From contig DATGLD010000030.1 in assembly GCA_035294305.1 (NCBI GenBank), forward strand, positions 327,877 through 391,876: a stretch of DNA of 64,000 nt. The letters run 5' to 3'. The notes under the pieces are model-generated. The model was not told the origin of the DNA. It saw nothing but the letters and a program-made list of their open reading frames with translations, and did not search any database. This document shows, piece by piece, positions 8,125 to 17,305 of the stretch; position 1 is the first letter of the stretch; each line of letters opens with the position of its first letter. Position numbers and translations under genes: made by a program. The DNA comes from DASRBN01 sp035294305. GTDB lineage: Bacteria > Chloroflexota > Ktedonobacteria > Ktedonobacterales > Ktedonobacteraceae.

Positions 8125-8526
8125 TTAATGACCGCAGGCGCAGCCGCGTGCTTCGCCGCCGCCATCAGCAGTTCTGAAGGAATGTCCGCATCCGCAACTG
8201 GAGACAGCATTGGGATTATTGACGGTAAAGCCGGCGCCCATCAAGCTATCGACATAGTCAACTTCGCTGCCGCTAATATAGCCCAGGCTCATTTCATCGA
8301 TCAGCACATTGAAATCGCCCTGGGAGATGATGGTATCGCCTTCCTGTTGTTCGTCAAGGGTCATACCGTACTGGAGACCAGAACACCCACCACCTGCGAC
8401 GAAGATACGCAGGCCAAGGCTTGGATCATTCTCCTGTTGTAGCAATTCGCGTACTTTGTTCGCTGCGACAGCCGTCAGGGTTACGACGCTTGTCTCAACC
8501 GCAGATTGCGGGGTTTGCTCGATCAT
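8125..8526 (-). CDS. erpA: A-type Fe-S cluster carrier (HesB/IscA/ErpA family)
   Basis: 133 residues. The three cluster-binding cysteines are present: GGGCSGLQYGM and the C-terminal SSCGCGHSF. LTAVAANKVRELLQ and IDEMSLGYISGSEVDYVDSLMGAGF-type strands match the family. The start MIEQTP (8526) has AGAGGC upstream; longer frames to 8691 do not. The C-terminus is extended past the usual end by GEARGCACGH, adding a CxC pair not found in most family members. Carries [Fe-S] clusters to apo-proteins in the cytosol. Confidence 0.9.
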   Translation of the reverse strand: MIEQTPQSAVETSVVTLTAVAANKVRELLQQENDPSLGLRIFVAGGGCSGLQYGMTLDEQQEGDTIISQGDFNVLIDEMSLGYISGSEVDYVDSLMGAGFTVNNPNAVSSCGCGHSFRTADGGGEARGCACGH

Positions 8527-8772
8527 GTTTTTTGCCTCTCTAATACATTTGCGCTTGATATTTTCAGGTTTGGCTGCTATACTACCCCAACAAAGGAACC
8601 ACCAGGAGCCGGACCTTCTCCCGAACCCGTCGGGGATTGGAACCACCAGTATTATACACTCCAAAAAGTGAAGCGTCAAGGCTCCTGGCACTCAATACTT
8701 CACAAAATGAAGTGGAGACAGGGAGGCATCAAAAGAACAGGCATCCAGGGCGACCGCCAGGGTACTTTCTGT

Positions 8773-10410
8773 CTAAGGCCCGAAACGCTGCTGCACGCGA
8801 ATGACGTTCGCAAGCAGATCAGGCACGTCAGGACCGGAACCGAAGAGTTTTTCGGTGCGCCGCTCCTTGCCTGCTGCGATACGGGTGATGGCGTTGGATG
8901 CCGACCAGCCCTGCGCCAGCAGGTGCGCGCCCAGGCCACTGATAATAGGAGTCGCAAAGGAGGTTCCGCTCCAGTCAGCCCAGCCGGATATATTTTGCTC
9001 GCCTTGCGGGAAAGTCGGCGCGATATAGATTCCCCGTACCGCATCAGGGAAACCGCTCGTATCCATTGTGCCAGAGTTATCGCCGCCGAAAGTAGCAACG
9101 CCCGCATTAACCGGAGGCAGGCAGGCCAGATTTGCGAATTGTGACGGCATGAAGCGGCTGTTGACCGCGGTTACACTGAGTACCGTATCGAAACGCGCCG
9201 GCGTGCGTGGAGGGCGTGGTTTCTGTCCCTGCTTTATAAAAGGTGCTGAATCGTTGCCTGCCGCTGCTACAACCAGCGTGCCGTGAGCATACAGGCTTTC
9301 GAAGAGCAGGCGCAGGCCCTCCTCGATATGAGTGATGACGCGGAAGGCCCCGGCAAGCTGCGTAGTGGGCCACTGCCGGTGATCGAACCAGACGTATGGG
9401 AGCCGGCGGATATCGGGCATGACAGTCAGGCTCAGGTTGATAACGAGGCGATGAATTGCGCCGGATACCATATCCAGTTCCAGGTCCGTCAGTGCGGCGA
9501 AGAGGTTGTACAGGTCGCACCCGCCAAAATCGTTCAGTATGCGAATAAGGCGAATTCGCGCGCCGGGTGCGATATCACGAATAAGCCCGGCGACGAATAT
9601 TCCATGGTCCGGCATAAAGTAGTAGCGCGCTTCACCGTTGTTTGCGCGACCGGTGCGCACTTCGTTGGTGACCGGATAGCGATCATATTCAATTTCGAAG
9701 GCGCCATTTTCGCTACGCAAATCGGTGGCGATACGCTGCAATAACGCATTCCGGCGGAATTCTGGTCGTGCGGCGGCGTTGAGAATTCTATCGGGAGGAT
9801 AGGCGGTATCAAGTACGGCAACGGTTACATCTTCGGCTCCGTTGGGATCCAGGAGTAGGCCCTGGTCGACGAACGAGGTGTGCCAACCGAGTGGAACGCC
9901 GCCGGAAGCCGGGATATCGACTCTTGGCGCCGGGCGAGGAGGAGCGGCGGGCCCACCATCGCTATAAAACAATGGGGCCGCGGTTACCAACCAGTTCGGC
10001 ATAGCGGAAACCACGTGCAACCCGGCCTGTGCCAGTTGTTCAAGCTGCCCCTGTATATGAGCGAGAGCAGCCGGCACCGGGTCCTGCGGCGCGGAGTCAT
10101 CTTGCCGCACATGATAGAAAATGGCAATCAATGGTTGTTGCCTGTGAAGGCCAAATAAGAAGGCGCGGCGACGTATGGGCGGCATTCCTGGAACATCACG
10201 CCAGCGGCCCTGGGTGCCATAAGGTTCCAGAAAGATTTCGTATGGTGAAAGGAGGGCGTTTAGTTGATTGCGTACCTGTTCAATCAAAATATCGAGAACT
10301 TCATCAGCGGGGCGACGGTGCAGGCGCACCACCACCACCATTTCGCCCGTGACCCAGTTGAATAACTCATCAGGTGTTCCCATCAACTCTTCGATGGAAT
10401 TGCGAGACAT
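8773..10410 (-). CDS. cytosolic S8 (subtilisin-like) peptidase
   Basis: 545 residues from the MSRN start, preceded by AGGGGGA; a longer frame begins at 10449. The catalytic triad is intact: D201 (TVAVLDTAYPP), H269 (PDHGIFVAGL), S484 (WSGTSFATPIISG), with the oxyanion Asn at N386 (VAAAGNDSAP). There is no signal peptide. The first ~185 residues form a separate domain (MVVVVRLHRRPADEVLDILIE...) of unknown role, unlike the inhibitor I9 prodomain of secreted subtilases. It stands alone between the Fe-S carrier and the M20 peptidase, so it may process an intracellular substrate. Confidence 0.85.
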   Translation of the reverse strand: MSRNSIEELMGTPDELFNWVTGEMVVVVRLHRRPADEVLDILIEQVRNQLNALLSPYEIFLEPYGTQGRWRDVPGMPPIRRRAFLFGLHRQQPLIAIFYHVRQDDSAPQDPVPAALAHIQGQLEQLAQAGLHVVSAMPNWLVTAAPLFYSDGGPAAPPRPAPRVDIPASGGVPLGWHTSFVDQGLLLDPNGAEDVTVAVLDTAYPPDRILNAAARPEFRRNALLQRIATDLRSENGAFEIEYDRYPVTNEVRTGRANNGEARYYFMPDHGIFVAGLIRDIAPGARIRLIRILNDFGGCDLYNLFAALTDLELDMVSGAIHRLVINLSLTVMPDIRRLPYVWFDHRQWPTTQLAGAFRVITHIEEGLRLLFESLYAHGTLVVAAAGNDSAPFIKQGQKPRPPRTPARFDTVLSVTAVNSRFMPSQFANLACLPPVNAGVATFGGDNSGTMDTSGFPDAVRGIYIAPTFPQGEQNISGWADWSGTSFATPIISGLGAHLLAQGWSASNAITRIAAGKERRTEKLFGSGPDVPDLLANVIRVQQRFGP

Positions 10411-10627
10411 GCACGAAATCCCCCTATCCGCAAATTGTTTCGAATACACGCATATAGTAGCTACCTGTTACGAGTCAGGTAAATCGTTCTTTGCGCGTGA
10501 TTCTCACGTTAACGCATTATACCTGAACTCCGGGAAACTAGCAATCGGCAATTATCCTCCCATCACTCCTGGCTGGTATAATTGCTAAAAAATGCTTTCC
10601 GTAACCCGGAGTAAAGGAGGCCAACCT

Positions 10628-11710
10628 ATGTCTTTTGATCGTCTTTGCGCCACTTTAATAGAGCTTGTGAGCATTCCCAGCACGTCGGGCCACGAGGAAC
10701 ATATCCGCAGCTATTTAGAGCGTCAATTAAACAAACTTGGGATTCCATACCACGCTGGCGAAGCGGGTAATCTAATCGGTACGCTCGCGGGCGAGGGTCC
10801 ACCGCTTCTGCTCAACGCGCATATGGATCGCGTTCCGCCCGGTCTCGGCCACCGGCCGCTATTGCGAGACGGTATACTATACAGCGACGGAACGACCAAT
10901 CTGGGAGCAGATGACGCTGCCGGCATCACGATTATTTTGGAGGTGCTCAGGCGCATCGTCGAGCGCCGGTTACCGCATCCCCCCATTGTGATTCTCTTCA
11001 CGGTACAGGAGGAGGTGGGATTGAAAGGTGCGAGCGCCTTTGATCCCGCGCCCTGGCGTGTCACCGGCGGCATCGTCTTCGATAATGCGTTCGAGGCAGG
11101 CGTCGTCGTCTCGCGCGGGGCCACGTATGAGGCGTTCGACGTGGAGATTCGGGGCCGCACAGGCCATCCAGGCAAGGATTTAGCTCAAACGGTGAACGCT
11201 ATCGAAATCTTTCGCCAGGCCAACTACCCACACGGATCGCTGGCAAACGATCAAACCCGCATCCTGGTCGGGCGTATTGCTGGAGGCAGTGCCCGCAACG
11301 CCGTACCGGCCAGCGTTCATCTCGAAGGGGAAATACGCAGCTTTGAACCGGTAGAGGTGCGACAACGCTACAAAGAGGCCATTCGAGAAGCATTCCAGCA
11401 GGCCGCGGAACGCCTGGGCGGAAGCGTTGAGATAACCTACGAGTTCCACTGCACCAGCTACGAAGTTGGCGAAGATGAACCGCTGCCCGCGCTCTATCGC
11501 CAGGTGCTGGCCCAGCGCGGAGTTGAGATGCAGATGCGGCCAACATTTATCGGCAGCGACACCAGCGCATTGCGCCCTCGCCTCAAGGCCTTTACGATTT
11601 CAACCGGCGTGGTCAACGAGCATTCGACAGAGGAGTATGTTGCCCTGGCTCCATTAGAGCAGGTAGTGGAGGATACATTGAAAGTGCTGGAATTAGCCAC
11701 GAAGCGCTAG
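10628..11710 (+). CDS. M20-family peptidase, PepT-like
   Basis: 360 residues. Metal ligands and catalytic residues of the M20 family are visible: NAHMDRVPPG (first His and Asp), GADDAAG (bridging Asp), VQEEVGLKGA (catalytic Glu and ligand Glu) and a C-terminal EHSTEEYV (ligand His). The lid domain covers about residues 170-280 (GRTGHPGKDL). The start is fixed by AAAGGAGG nine bases before ATG at 10628. Cytosolic di-zinc aminopeptidase or tripeptidase; substrate length is not predictable. Confidence 0.88.
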   Translation: MSFDRLCATLIELVSIPSTSGHEEHIRSYLERQLNKLGIPYHAGEAGNLIGTLAGEGPPLLLNAHMDRVPPGLGHRPLLRDGILYSDGTTNLGADDAAGITIILEVLRRIVERRLPHPPIVILFTVQEEVGLKGASAFDPAPWRVTGGIVFDNAFEAGVVVSRGATYEAFDVEIRGRTGHPGKDLAQTVNAIEIFRQANYPHGSLANDQTRILVGRIAGGSARNAVPASVHLEGEIRSFEPVEVRQRYKEAIREAFQQAAERLGGSVEITYEFHCTSYEVGEDEPLPALYRQVLAQRGVEMQMRPTFIGSDTSALRPRLKAFTISTGVVNEHSTEEYVALAPLEQVVEDTLKVLELATKR

Positions 11711-11727
11711 GCGCGTAAAATTCGGCA

Positions 11728-11757
11728 TTGACAAACCCCTACCTATCCCATTAGAAT
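11728..11757 (+). promoter_or_regulatory. sigma-A-type promoter of the ECF transporter cluster
   Basis: TTGACA, 18-base spacer, TAGAAT. Expected transcription start is about 11764, some 60 bases before the ATPase start codon. Confidence 0.7.
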
Positions 11758-11826
11758 TAACATAACAGCAGACCCTATTTTCATCCTTGCCTATAGTTGC
11801 CGGGTGCGAGAGGTATAGAAGTATCT

Positions 11827-13500
11827 ATGACCACACATCCCACCACAGCGCCTTCACCAGCTGTATTCGTTCATGGGTTGAGCTTTCGCTATCGCACGCT
11901 CGATGATGAGCCGGAAGCCCGCAGGAAGCCGAACCGTCCAGATCAACAGCCACCCAAACAGGTGAATGCCATTGAGGATATTTCCTTTTCTCTTCCCGCC
12001 GGTCAATTGCTGCTGATTGCCGGCCCCAGCGGCTGCGGCAAAAGCACTCTGCTAAAGTGCCTGAATGGGCTTATTCCCAATAGCTACAAAGGGACGCTGA
12101 GCGGCGAGATAGAGCTCGAGGGGCGTTCGATTATAGGCCTTTCGCTGCGTGACCTCGCGCAACAGGTCGGCACCATGCTGCAAGACCCCGACAAACAGAT
12201 ACTTGGCAGCACCGTTGAACAAGAAATCGCCTTCGGCATGGAAAATATGAACACGCCGCGTGAAGAAATGCAACGCCGCATCACGGACGTGCTGGAGCAG
12301 TTGCACCTGGAACACTATGTGGGGCAGCCTACCTTTGCGCTTTCTGGAGGGCAGCGCCAGCAGGTCGCTGCCGCCGGTATCCTGGTCATGCAGCCCTCTA
12401 TTTTCCTCTTCGATGAACCCTTCGCAAACCTCGATGCCAGGGCAGTAGACGAATTAGAGCAGCTCATTAAAGGTCTGCTGGCCAGGGGACGTACCGTTAT
12501 CATCGTCGAGCATCGCGTCGAGGAGGCGCTGCGGTTGAAGCCGAACAAAGTATTGCTCATGCGCGATGGACGTCAGGTGTTCTTCGGCGATACCATGGAA
12601 TTTCTAAAGATTGCCGATCCCACGCAGGTCAAACTGCCCGTCGAATCTATGTTGCGTACTTTAGATGATCCCCGGGACGCCTTCAATTTGCTTGTCAGGC
12701 CAATCATTACCGGGCGCGGCAGCCAGGAAAAGGCGGGTGAGACCATCCTGACATTTGAAGATGTGCATTTTCATTACAACTCATTCTCGGAAGAAATCCT
12801 GCACGGCATCTCCTTTGAAATACATCGCGGCGAGACGATTGCGCTACTGGGACCAAATGGTTCGGGCAAGACGACACTGGTGAAGCAGGCGCTCGGCTTG
12901 CTGAGGCCAAACTCAGGTACAGTGCGGCTGTATGGAGAGGATACGCGCGATTTGAGCGTGGCGCAACTCGCATCCCGCATCGGCTATGTTTTCCAGAGTC
13001 CCAGCGCCATGCTCTTTGCGCCCACAGTGCGCAAGGAATTGAGCTTCGGGCCTGAGAACCTGCGTTTCCCGCGCGAACGTATTGCGACGGTCGTGCAGGA
13101 GGCGGAAAAAGCCATGAATTTAGAGCAGTTCGATGCGCGTTCGCCGTTTTCCTTGAGCTTTGGCCAGCAGAAAAGGACGGCCATTGCTTCCGTGCTTTCG
13201 ATGCAGAGCAAAATCCTGCTGCTCGACGAGCCAACGGCGGGCCAGGATTACCGCTCCTATATCTCTTTCATGGAATATTTGCGCAGCCTGCCGGAACTGG
13301 ACGCGCTGCTCTTCATCACGCATGATCTCGACCTCGCGCTGCGTTTCACGCAACGTGTTTTGCTCTTGAAAGAAGGCAATCTTGTGGCAGATGGTCCGCC
13401 GTTACAGGTGCTGGCTGATCCGGCGCTGCTGGATGCATGCAATCTGCGACCGACCTCTCTGCTGCATTTCTTGCTTGCCGAACGGAATGCCGTCGCATAG
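11827..13500 (+). CDS. ecfA: ECF transporter double ATPase (EcfA-EcfA' fusion)
   Basis: 557 residues with two complete ABC ATPase domains in one chain. First domain: GPSGCGKST, signature ALSGGQRQQV, Walker B IFLFDEPFANLD. Second: GPNGSGKTT, signature SLSFGQQKRT, Walker B LLLDEPTAGQD, and ITHDLDLAL. This is the YkoD/CbiO-type fused energizing module of vitamin or metal ECF transporters; it hydrolyses ATP on the cytoplasmic face and docks onto EcfT. First gene of a cluster with an S-like protein, EcfT and two kinase-S fusions, behind a good promoter. Confidence 0.92.
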   Translation: MTTHPTTAPSPAVFVHGLSFRYRTLDDEPEARRKPNRPDQQPPKQVNAIEDISFSLPAGQLLLIAGPSGCGKSTLLKCLNGLIPNSYKGTLSGEIELEGRSIIGLSLRDLAQQVGTMLQDPDKQILGSTVEQEIAFGMENMNTPREEMQRRITDVLEQLHLEHYVGQPTFALSGGQRQQVAAAGILVMQPSIFLFDEPFANLDARAVDELEQLIKGLLARGRTVIIVEHRVEEALRLKPNKVLLMRDGRQVFFGDTMEFLKIADPTQVKLPVESMLRTLDDPRDAFNLLVRPIITGRGSQEKAGETILTFEDVHFHYNSFSEEILHGISFEIHRGETIALLGPNGSGKTTLVKQALGLLRPNSGTVRLYGEDTRDLSVAQLASRIGYVFQSPSAMLFAPTVRKELSFGPENLRFPRERIATVVQEAEKAMNLEQFDARSPFSLSFGQQKRTAIASVLSMQSKILLLDEPTAGQDYRSYISFMEYLRSLPELDALLFITHDLDLALRFTQRVLLLKEGNLVADGPPLQVLADPALLDACNLRPTSLLHFLLAERNAVA

Positions 13501-13609
13501 ACGGCGCTAACTACGAAAGGAGGTTCACACACTTCTCAGCTTTTCGTTCCTCTACACCTATCTTTTTTCCTGACACCGATTGGTTAGCTGTCAGAAAGGA
13601 GTTTCACAC

Positions 13610-14185
13610 ATGGCGGTCATAGAAAAACGTGAGAGCCTCAATACAAAGATCTGGAGCGTCGGCGTGCGCCATATCGTGTTCATGGCGCTTGGCGCGGCAC
13701 TTTATGGTGGCTTGAGCTATCTCACCAATATCTTGCAGCTTCCCGCTACCAGTAACGTTTCATTTCGTCCGGCTATTGTTATTCCTTTGTTCTTTGGAGC
13801 CGTCTTCGGTCCCTGGGTTGGCCTCTTCACCGGCGGCGTCGGCAACTTCCTTGGGGACTATATTTCAGGCTACGGGGTTTACTGGAACTGGGACCTTGGT
13901 AACGCCTTGATCGGTTTTATTGCCGGGCTTGCTATGTATCTGACCTGGGGACGCTACAATACCTCGATGAAGATTATCATTGCGGAGATCTTCGCTGCTG
14001 TTGGCGTTGTGGTTGGCATCGGCTTTGCCGCCTATAGCGATATCTGGGTCTCAAAGTACACGGTTGCCGCATCGACCGGCAACTTCGTCCCGGCAACTCT
14101 GTCCGACCTGGTCAATGGATTAATCCTGCTTCCCATCCTGCTCGTTGCCTACAATGCGGCAATGAGACGGGCCGGGCGCGGATAG
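13610..14185 (+). CDS. ECF transporter S component-like membrane protein
   Basis: 191 residues with about five to six helices. The core VVIPLFF-type strand (IVIPLFFGAVFGPWVGL, FTGGVGNFLGDYISGYGVYW, GNALIGFIAGLAMYL) fits the substrate-binding S subunit of group I/II ECF transporters. AAAGGAG precedes the ATG at 13610. Position between the ATPase and EcfT genes supports the role. Its C-terminal two-thirds is clearly similar to the C-termini of the two kinases downstream. Substrate unknown; the nearest operon type (YkoC-D-E) would suggest a thiamine precursor, but that is inference. Confidence 0.8.
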   Translation: MAVIEKRESLNTKIWSVGVRHIVFMALGAALYGGLSYLTNILQLPATSNVSFRPAIVIPLFFGAVFGPWVGLFTGGVGNFLGDYISGYGVYWNWDLGNALIGFIAGLAMYLTWGRYNTSMKIIIAEIFAAVGVVVGIGFAAYSDIWVSKYTVAASTGNFVPATLSDLVNGLILLPILLVAYNAAMRRAGRG

Positions 14186-14494
14186 TCTCTCATAGCCGTT
14201 GACAACAGCGGCAAGGAATCAGACCCCGTGGAGGGCGACCACCAGGGTCTCCACCCCTCTGCTGCTCCACTCCCGCCCTTACAATGACTACGTACCCTGG
14301 CGGAGAGACTGGGTAGTCATTGTAGGGATGGGGCCGTTGGGATGTGGGGTTGGGGCCCTTGTGGTCGCGCTGGTTGTGGTTAGATAGGCCTGTCAAAACC
14401 AAACGGACGTTAAGCATGGCAGTGGATTTCGACCTTGTGGTCGCCCTGGTTGGGGTCAGATTGCTCCGCCCCTGCTAGATGAGAGAGATCATCG
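14186..14494. repeat. intergenic repeat region (TTGTGGTCGCCC and TAGTCATTGTAGGG families)
   Basis: No gene. It contains GGGCGACCACCAGGG (14233), CCCTTGTGGTCGCGCTGG (14356) and CCTTGTGGTCGCCCTGG (14433), members of a repeat also found near 28.4 and 44.9 kb. A second inverted repeat, CCTTACAATGACTAC against GTAGTCATTGTAGGG, lies around 14277-14325. The three ECF genes therefore share one direction but are separated by repeat DNA. Confidence 0.75.
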
Positions 14495-15406
14495 ATGCTG
14501 ATTAATTTTCCTTATATCCAACGTGATACGCCCATTCATCGCCTGGACCCGCGAACCAAGTTCGTGCTATTGTTGGCCCTTGGTTTCGCTGTGGCGCAGA
14601 CTTCTAATTTCTGGGTCATTTTAGCGGGATTTATTGGCGCGGCCTTCTACTATAAGCAGGCTCATCTGAAGTGGTCGGAGACAAAACGCGCCTGGTATCT
14701 TATCATTGCCCTCAACGTCATGATTATTTTCGTGAACTATTTTCTTTCAGGGGGCAATGTCGTTCAGGGAGTGGACCTTACGCATCCGCATATCCTCTTC
14801 ACCCTGCCATTTCTGGCGCTGAAAGGGCATTTCCCCTTTATTGGGCCGGGGCCGTTAGTCTTCAGCGTCGAGAGCATCACGTTCATGATTACGCAAGGGT
14901 TGCGCAATTTCAGCATCGCGCTGCTTGCCGTACCCATACCGTATACCACCAATCCGGGACATATCGGCGTAGCCTTCAGGGGATTGGGCCTGCCGGATAG
15001 ATTTGCCTACGCCATCGACCTCTCATTCCGTTTTCTACCAACGGTAGCGCGCGACTTCGGTACAACGCTTGATGCGCAGCGGGCGCGTGGCTTTGAAATT
15101 GACAAGCTGCAAGGGGGAATTTTCAGCAAGATTGCGCGTTTAGCGCCTATGGTTGTGCCTGTTGTCATTGGCTCAGTGGTGGGCGCGGAAGATATCATCA
15201 GCGCTATGGAATTGCGCTGCTTTGGCGTTGGCAAGCGCAGCTGGCTCGTAAAATTGCATGCAAAGCCGGTTGATCGCATACTCATCACCTTCGCGATAGT
15301 CGCCTTCCTTGTCATTACTGCTCTTAACATCCTTGGCAGTTTCTCTCCCCAGGGATTTTTGCATATTTTACATACCCAGGGAATCCCGCACTTTCTGGCA
15401 CCTTAA
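14495..15406 (+). CDS. ecfT: ECF transporter T component (EcfT/CbiQ family)
   Basis: 303 residues. N-terminal RDTPIHRLDPRTKFVLLLALGF is diagnostic of EcfT, followed by about five to six helices and the two cytoplasmic coupling helices with Arg motifs, DAQRARGFE and AMELRCFG, that contact the ATPase subunits. GAGAGAG precedes the ATG. It couples ATP hydrolysis by the double ATPase to toppling of an S component in the membrane. Confidence 0.92.
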   Translation: MLINFPYIQRDTPIHRLDPRTKFVLLLALGFAVAQTSNFWVILAGFIGAAFYYKQAHLKWSETKRAWYLIIALNVMIIFVNYFLSGGNVVQGVDLTHPHILFTLPFLALKGHFPFIGPGPLVFSVESITFMITQGLRNFSIALLAVPIPYTTNPGHIGVAFRGLGLPDRFAYAIDLSFRFLPTVARDFGTTLDAQRARGFEIDKLQGGIFSKIARLAPMVVPVVIGSVVGAEDIISAMELRCFGVGKRSWLVKLHAKPVDRILITFAIVAFLVITALNILGSFSPQGFLHILHTQGIPHFLAP

Positions 15407-15501
15407 TATGGTCCTCTAGCGTGTTAGATAAAGGGCATACAAATGGTTCTAAACGGTATGCTCCCACACGTGATTTATCGAGCAGGCTAGAGGAATAACG
15501 C

Positions 15502-17139
15502 GTGATGCCTGGAAAGGGTATGGAGATGCCTGAACGGGTGGGACAACAACTCGGCAATTATCAGGTGGTCAAATTGCTTGGACACGGCGGCTTTGCCGAT
15601 GTATATCTTGGCGAGCATATCTATCTCAAAACGCAGGCGGCTATTAAAGTGCTCAAGATGGAAGTGGATAATGAGCAGCGCAATAATTTCCTCAATGAGG
15701 CGCGTACCATCGCGCATTTAATTCACCCCCATATCATTCGCGTGCTGGATTTCGGCGTAGAGGGTTACACGCCTTTCCTGGTGATGGATTACGCGCCCAA
15801 CGGCACCTTGCGGGAGCGCCATCCCAGCGGCACGCGCCTGCCACTTGCCACTATTCTTCTCTACGTGAAGCAGGTTGCTTCGGCCTTGCAGTATGCGCAT
15901 GACCAGAATTTCGTACATAGGGATGTCAAACCAGGCAATATGCTGATAGGCGCGCACGATGAAATTCTGCTGAGCGATTTTGGCATCGCGCTCGTTGCTC
16001 AGAACTCTTCTTCACAAAGCACGCAGGATACCGTCGGCACCGCTGCATATATGGCTCCTGAGCAAATAGAAGGCAGGCCGCGACCGGCCAGCGACCAGTA
16101 TGCATTAGGTATAACCGTCTACGAGTGGCTCTGCGGAGAACGTCCATTTAACGGCCCGCTTACCGAAGTCGTCACGCAACAGCTATCGACCCCGCCGCCA
16201 TCGTTGCGGGCAAAGGTGCCGGAGATTCCGCCCGACCTTGAAGAAGCCGTGATGATGGCACTGGCGAAGAACCCGCACGACCGCTTTGCCACGGTAGAGG
16301 CTTTCGCCAATGCCCTTGAGCAATCCACCCAGGCAAGAAAATATCCCGAAAGGGTATTGCGGCCAGTTTCGCCGCCTCAACCTCAAGCTTATTCAACGCA
16401 GCCTGCTATGTTCTTACCATCCCCAGGCCCGACGAGAACATCTCCCGCACCTCAGCAGTGGCAATCGAGTATGGCTCCCCAGCAACAGGTGCAGATGCCC
16501 CAGGCGAATAATCATGTTGTGAGGAAAGGTAAACCTGCAAGCGAATTGCCTTATGGCAAACTCGTCCCTTCAGGAGATTTGCAGGGAACGACAAGGAAGA
16601 GCAGTGTTTCGCGTCAAATAGCCGGTATGGTCATCGGTGTTGTGCTTTACGGGTGCGCGTATACATTCATTGGGACGCTGGCGGGCCATAACAACGAACT
16701 GGCGGGATATGCGCTGTTCAGTTTGACGGTGGTTATTCCGATTTTCTTTGGCGTGGTATTTGGTCCCCTGGTCGGTCTTGTCAGCGGCGGTGGCGGTTAC
16801 TTGATGGGACATTACCTGAGTGGTAATCCTGCTTACTGGAATAATGGCCTTGGAATTGCCATCACAGGCCTGATCGCTGGTCTGGCCATGCTCAGGACGG
16901 GTGGGTATTATGGGAAATTTCGAGCTATCGTGACTGCCATATTATTCAGCATATTCGGCATCATTGTTGGCGAAGGCATTGTGGATTGTGGTAGTATCTC
17001 GGTCTCGAATGCCAATATGAAAAGCGCCGCCATAAACTTTGTCATCTTCACCCTGCTTGAACTGGTCTGTAGCCTCATCCTTTTGCCGATCCTGCTGGCA
17101 GTTTACAATCTGCTGACGAGAGGGAGCAGGCGGGCTTAA
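15502..17139 (+). CDS. Ser/Thr protein kinase fused to an ECF S-like membrane domain
   Basis: 545 residues. Residues ~17-275 are a Hanks-type kinase with all key residues: glycine loop LLGHGGFADVYLG, Lys49 in AAIKVLK, catalytic D141 in VHRDVKPGN, D159 in LLSDFG, and MAPEQIEG. A Pro/Gln-rich linker (~276-375) leads to a membrane domain of about five helices (~375-545) that aligns with the stand-alone S-like protein at 13610: VVIPIFFGVVFGPLVGLVSG, GLIAGLAML and LLELVCSLILLPILL. GTG at 15502 or ATG at 15505 are both possible, with AGAGGA upstream. Cytoplasmic kinase with the membrane domain as sensor or transporter subunit. It sits directly after ecfT. Confidence 0.88.
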   Translation: MMPGKGMEMPERVGQQLGNYQVVKLLGHGGFADVYLGEHIYLKTQAAIKVLKMEVDNEQRNNFLNEARTIAHLIHPHIIRVLDFGVEGYTPFLVMDYAPNGTLRERHPSGTRLPLATILLYVKQVASALQYAHDQNFVHRDVKPGNMLIGAHDEILLSDFGIALVAQNSSSQSTQDTVGTAAYMAPEQIEGRPRPASDQYALGITVYEWLCGERPFNGPLTEVVTQQLSTPPPSLRAKVPEIPPDLEEAVMMALAKNPHDRFATVEAFANALEQSTQARKYPERVLRPVSPPQPQAYSTQPAMFLPSPGPTRTSPAPQQWQSSMAPQQQVQMPQANNHVVRKGKPASELPYGKLVPSGDLQGTTRKSSVSRQIAGMVIGVVLYGCAYTFIGTLAGHNNELAGYALFSLTVVIPIFFGVVFGPLVGLVSGGGGYLMGHYLSGNPAYWNNGLGIAITGLIAGLAMLRTGGYYGKFRAIVTAILFSIFGIIVGEGIVDCGSISVSNANMKSAAINFVIFTLLELVCSLILLPILLAVYNLLTRGSRRA

Positions 17140-17150
17140 CGTCTCACTAT

Positions 17151-17187
17151 GCCGGGGCATTCTGAGCGCAGCGAAGAATGCCCCGGC
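17151..17187. repeat. palindromic repeat of the CATTCTGAGCG type
   Basis: A 13-bp perfect inverted repeat, GCCGGGGCATTCT and AGAATGCCCCGGC, around GAGCGCAGCGA. It follows the stop of the first kinase by 11 bases and could act as a terminator structure. A divergent relative lies at 25146-25172. Confidence 0.7.
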
Positions 17188-17217
17188 CCACGTCTGAGGA
17201 ATCAGCGGTTTATCCTC

Positions 17218-17246
17218 TTGACATATCCTCTACAAGCCTCTACAAT
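17218..17246 (+). promoter_or_regulatory. sigma-A-type promoter of the second kinase gene
   Basis: TTGACA, 17-base spacer, TACAAT, giving an expected start near 17253. The second kinase can therefore be expressed independently of the ECF genes upstream. Confidence 0.75.
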
Positions 17247-17305
17247 AAATCCATTAAAACAAAGTGACATGCTCGCATACATCTTTTCCCAAAAGAGGTG
17301 CAATG

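Noticed and set aside
7853..8128. 91-codon plus-strand open frame
   Set aside because: Runs through the terminator hairpin of the Fe-S carrier gene and has no ribosome site.
8506..9144. 212-codon plus-strand open frame
   Set aside because: Crosses the Fe-S carrier promoter region and the subtilase 3' end in antisense; no domain or ribosome site.
11710..11826. riboswitch in the leader of the ECF cluster
   Set aside because: The leader is only about 60 bases after the promoter and shows no TPP-, cobalamin- or preQ1-type consensus.
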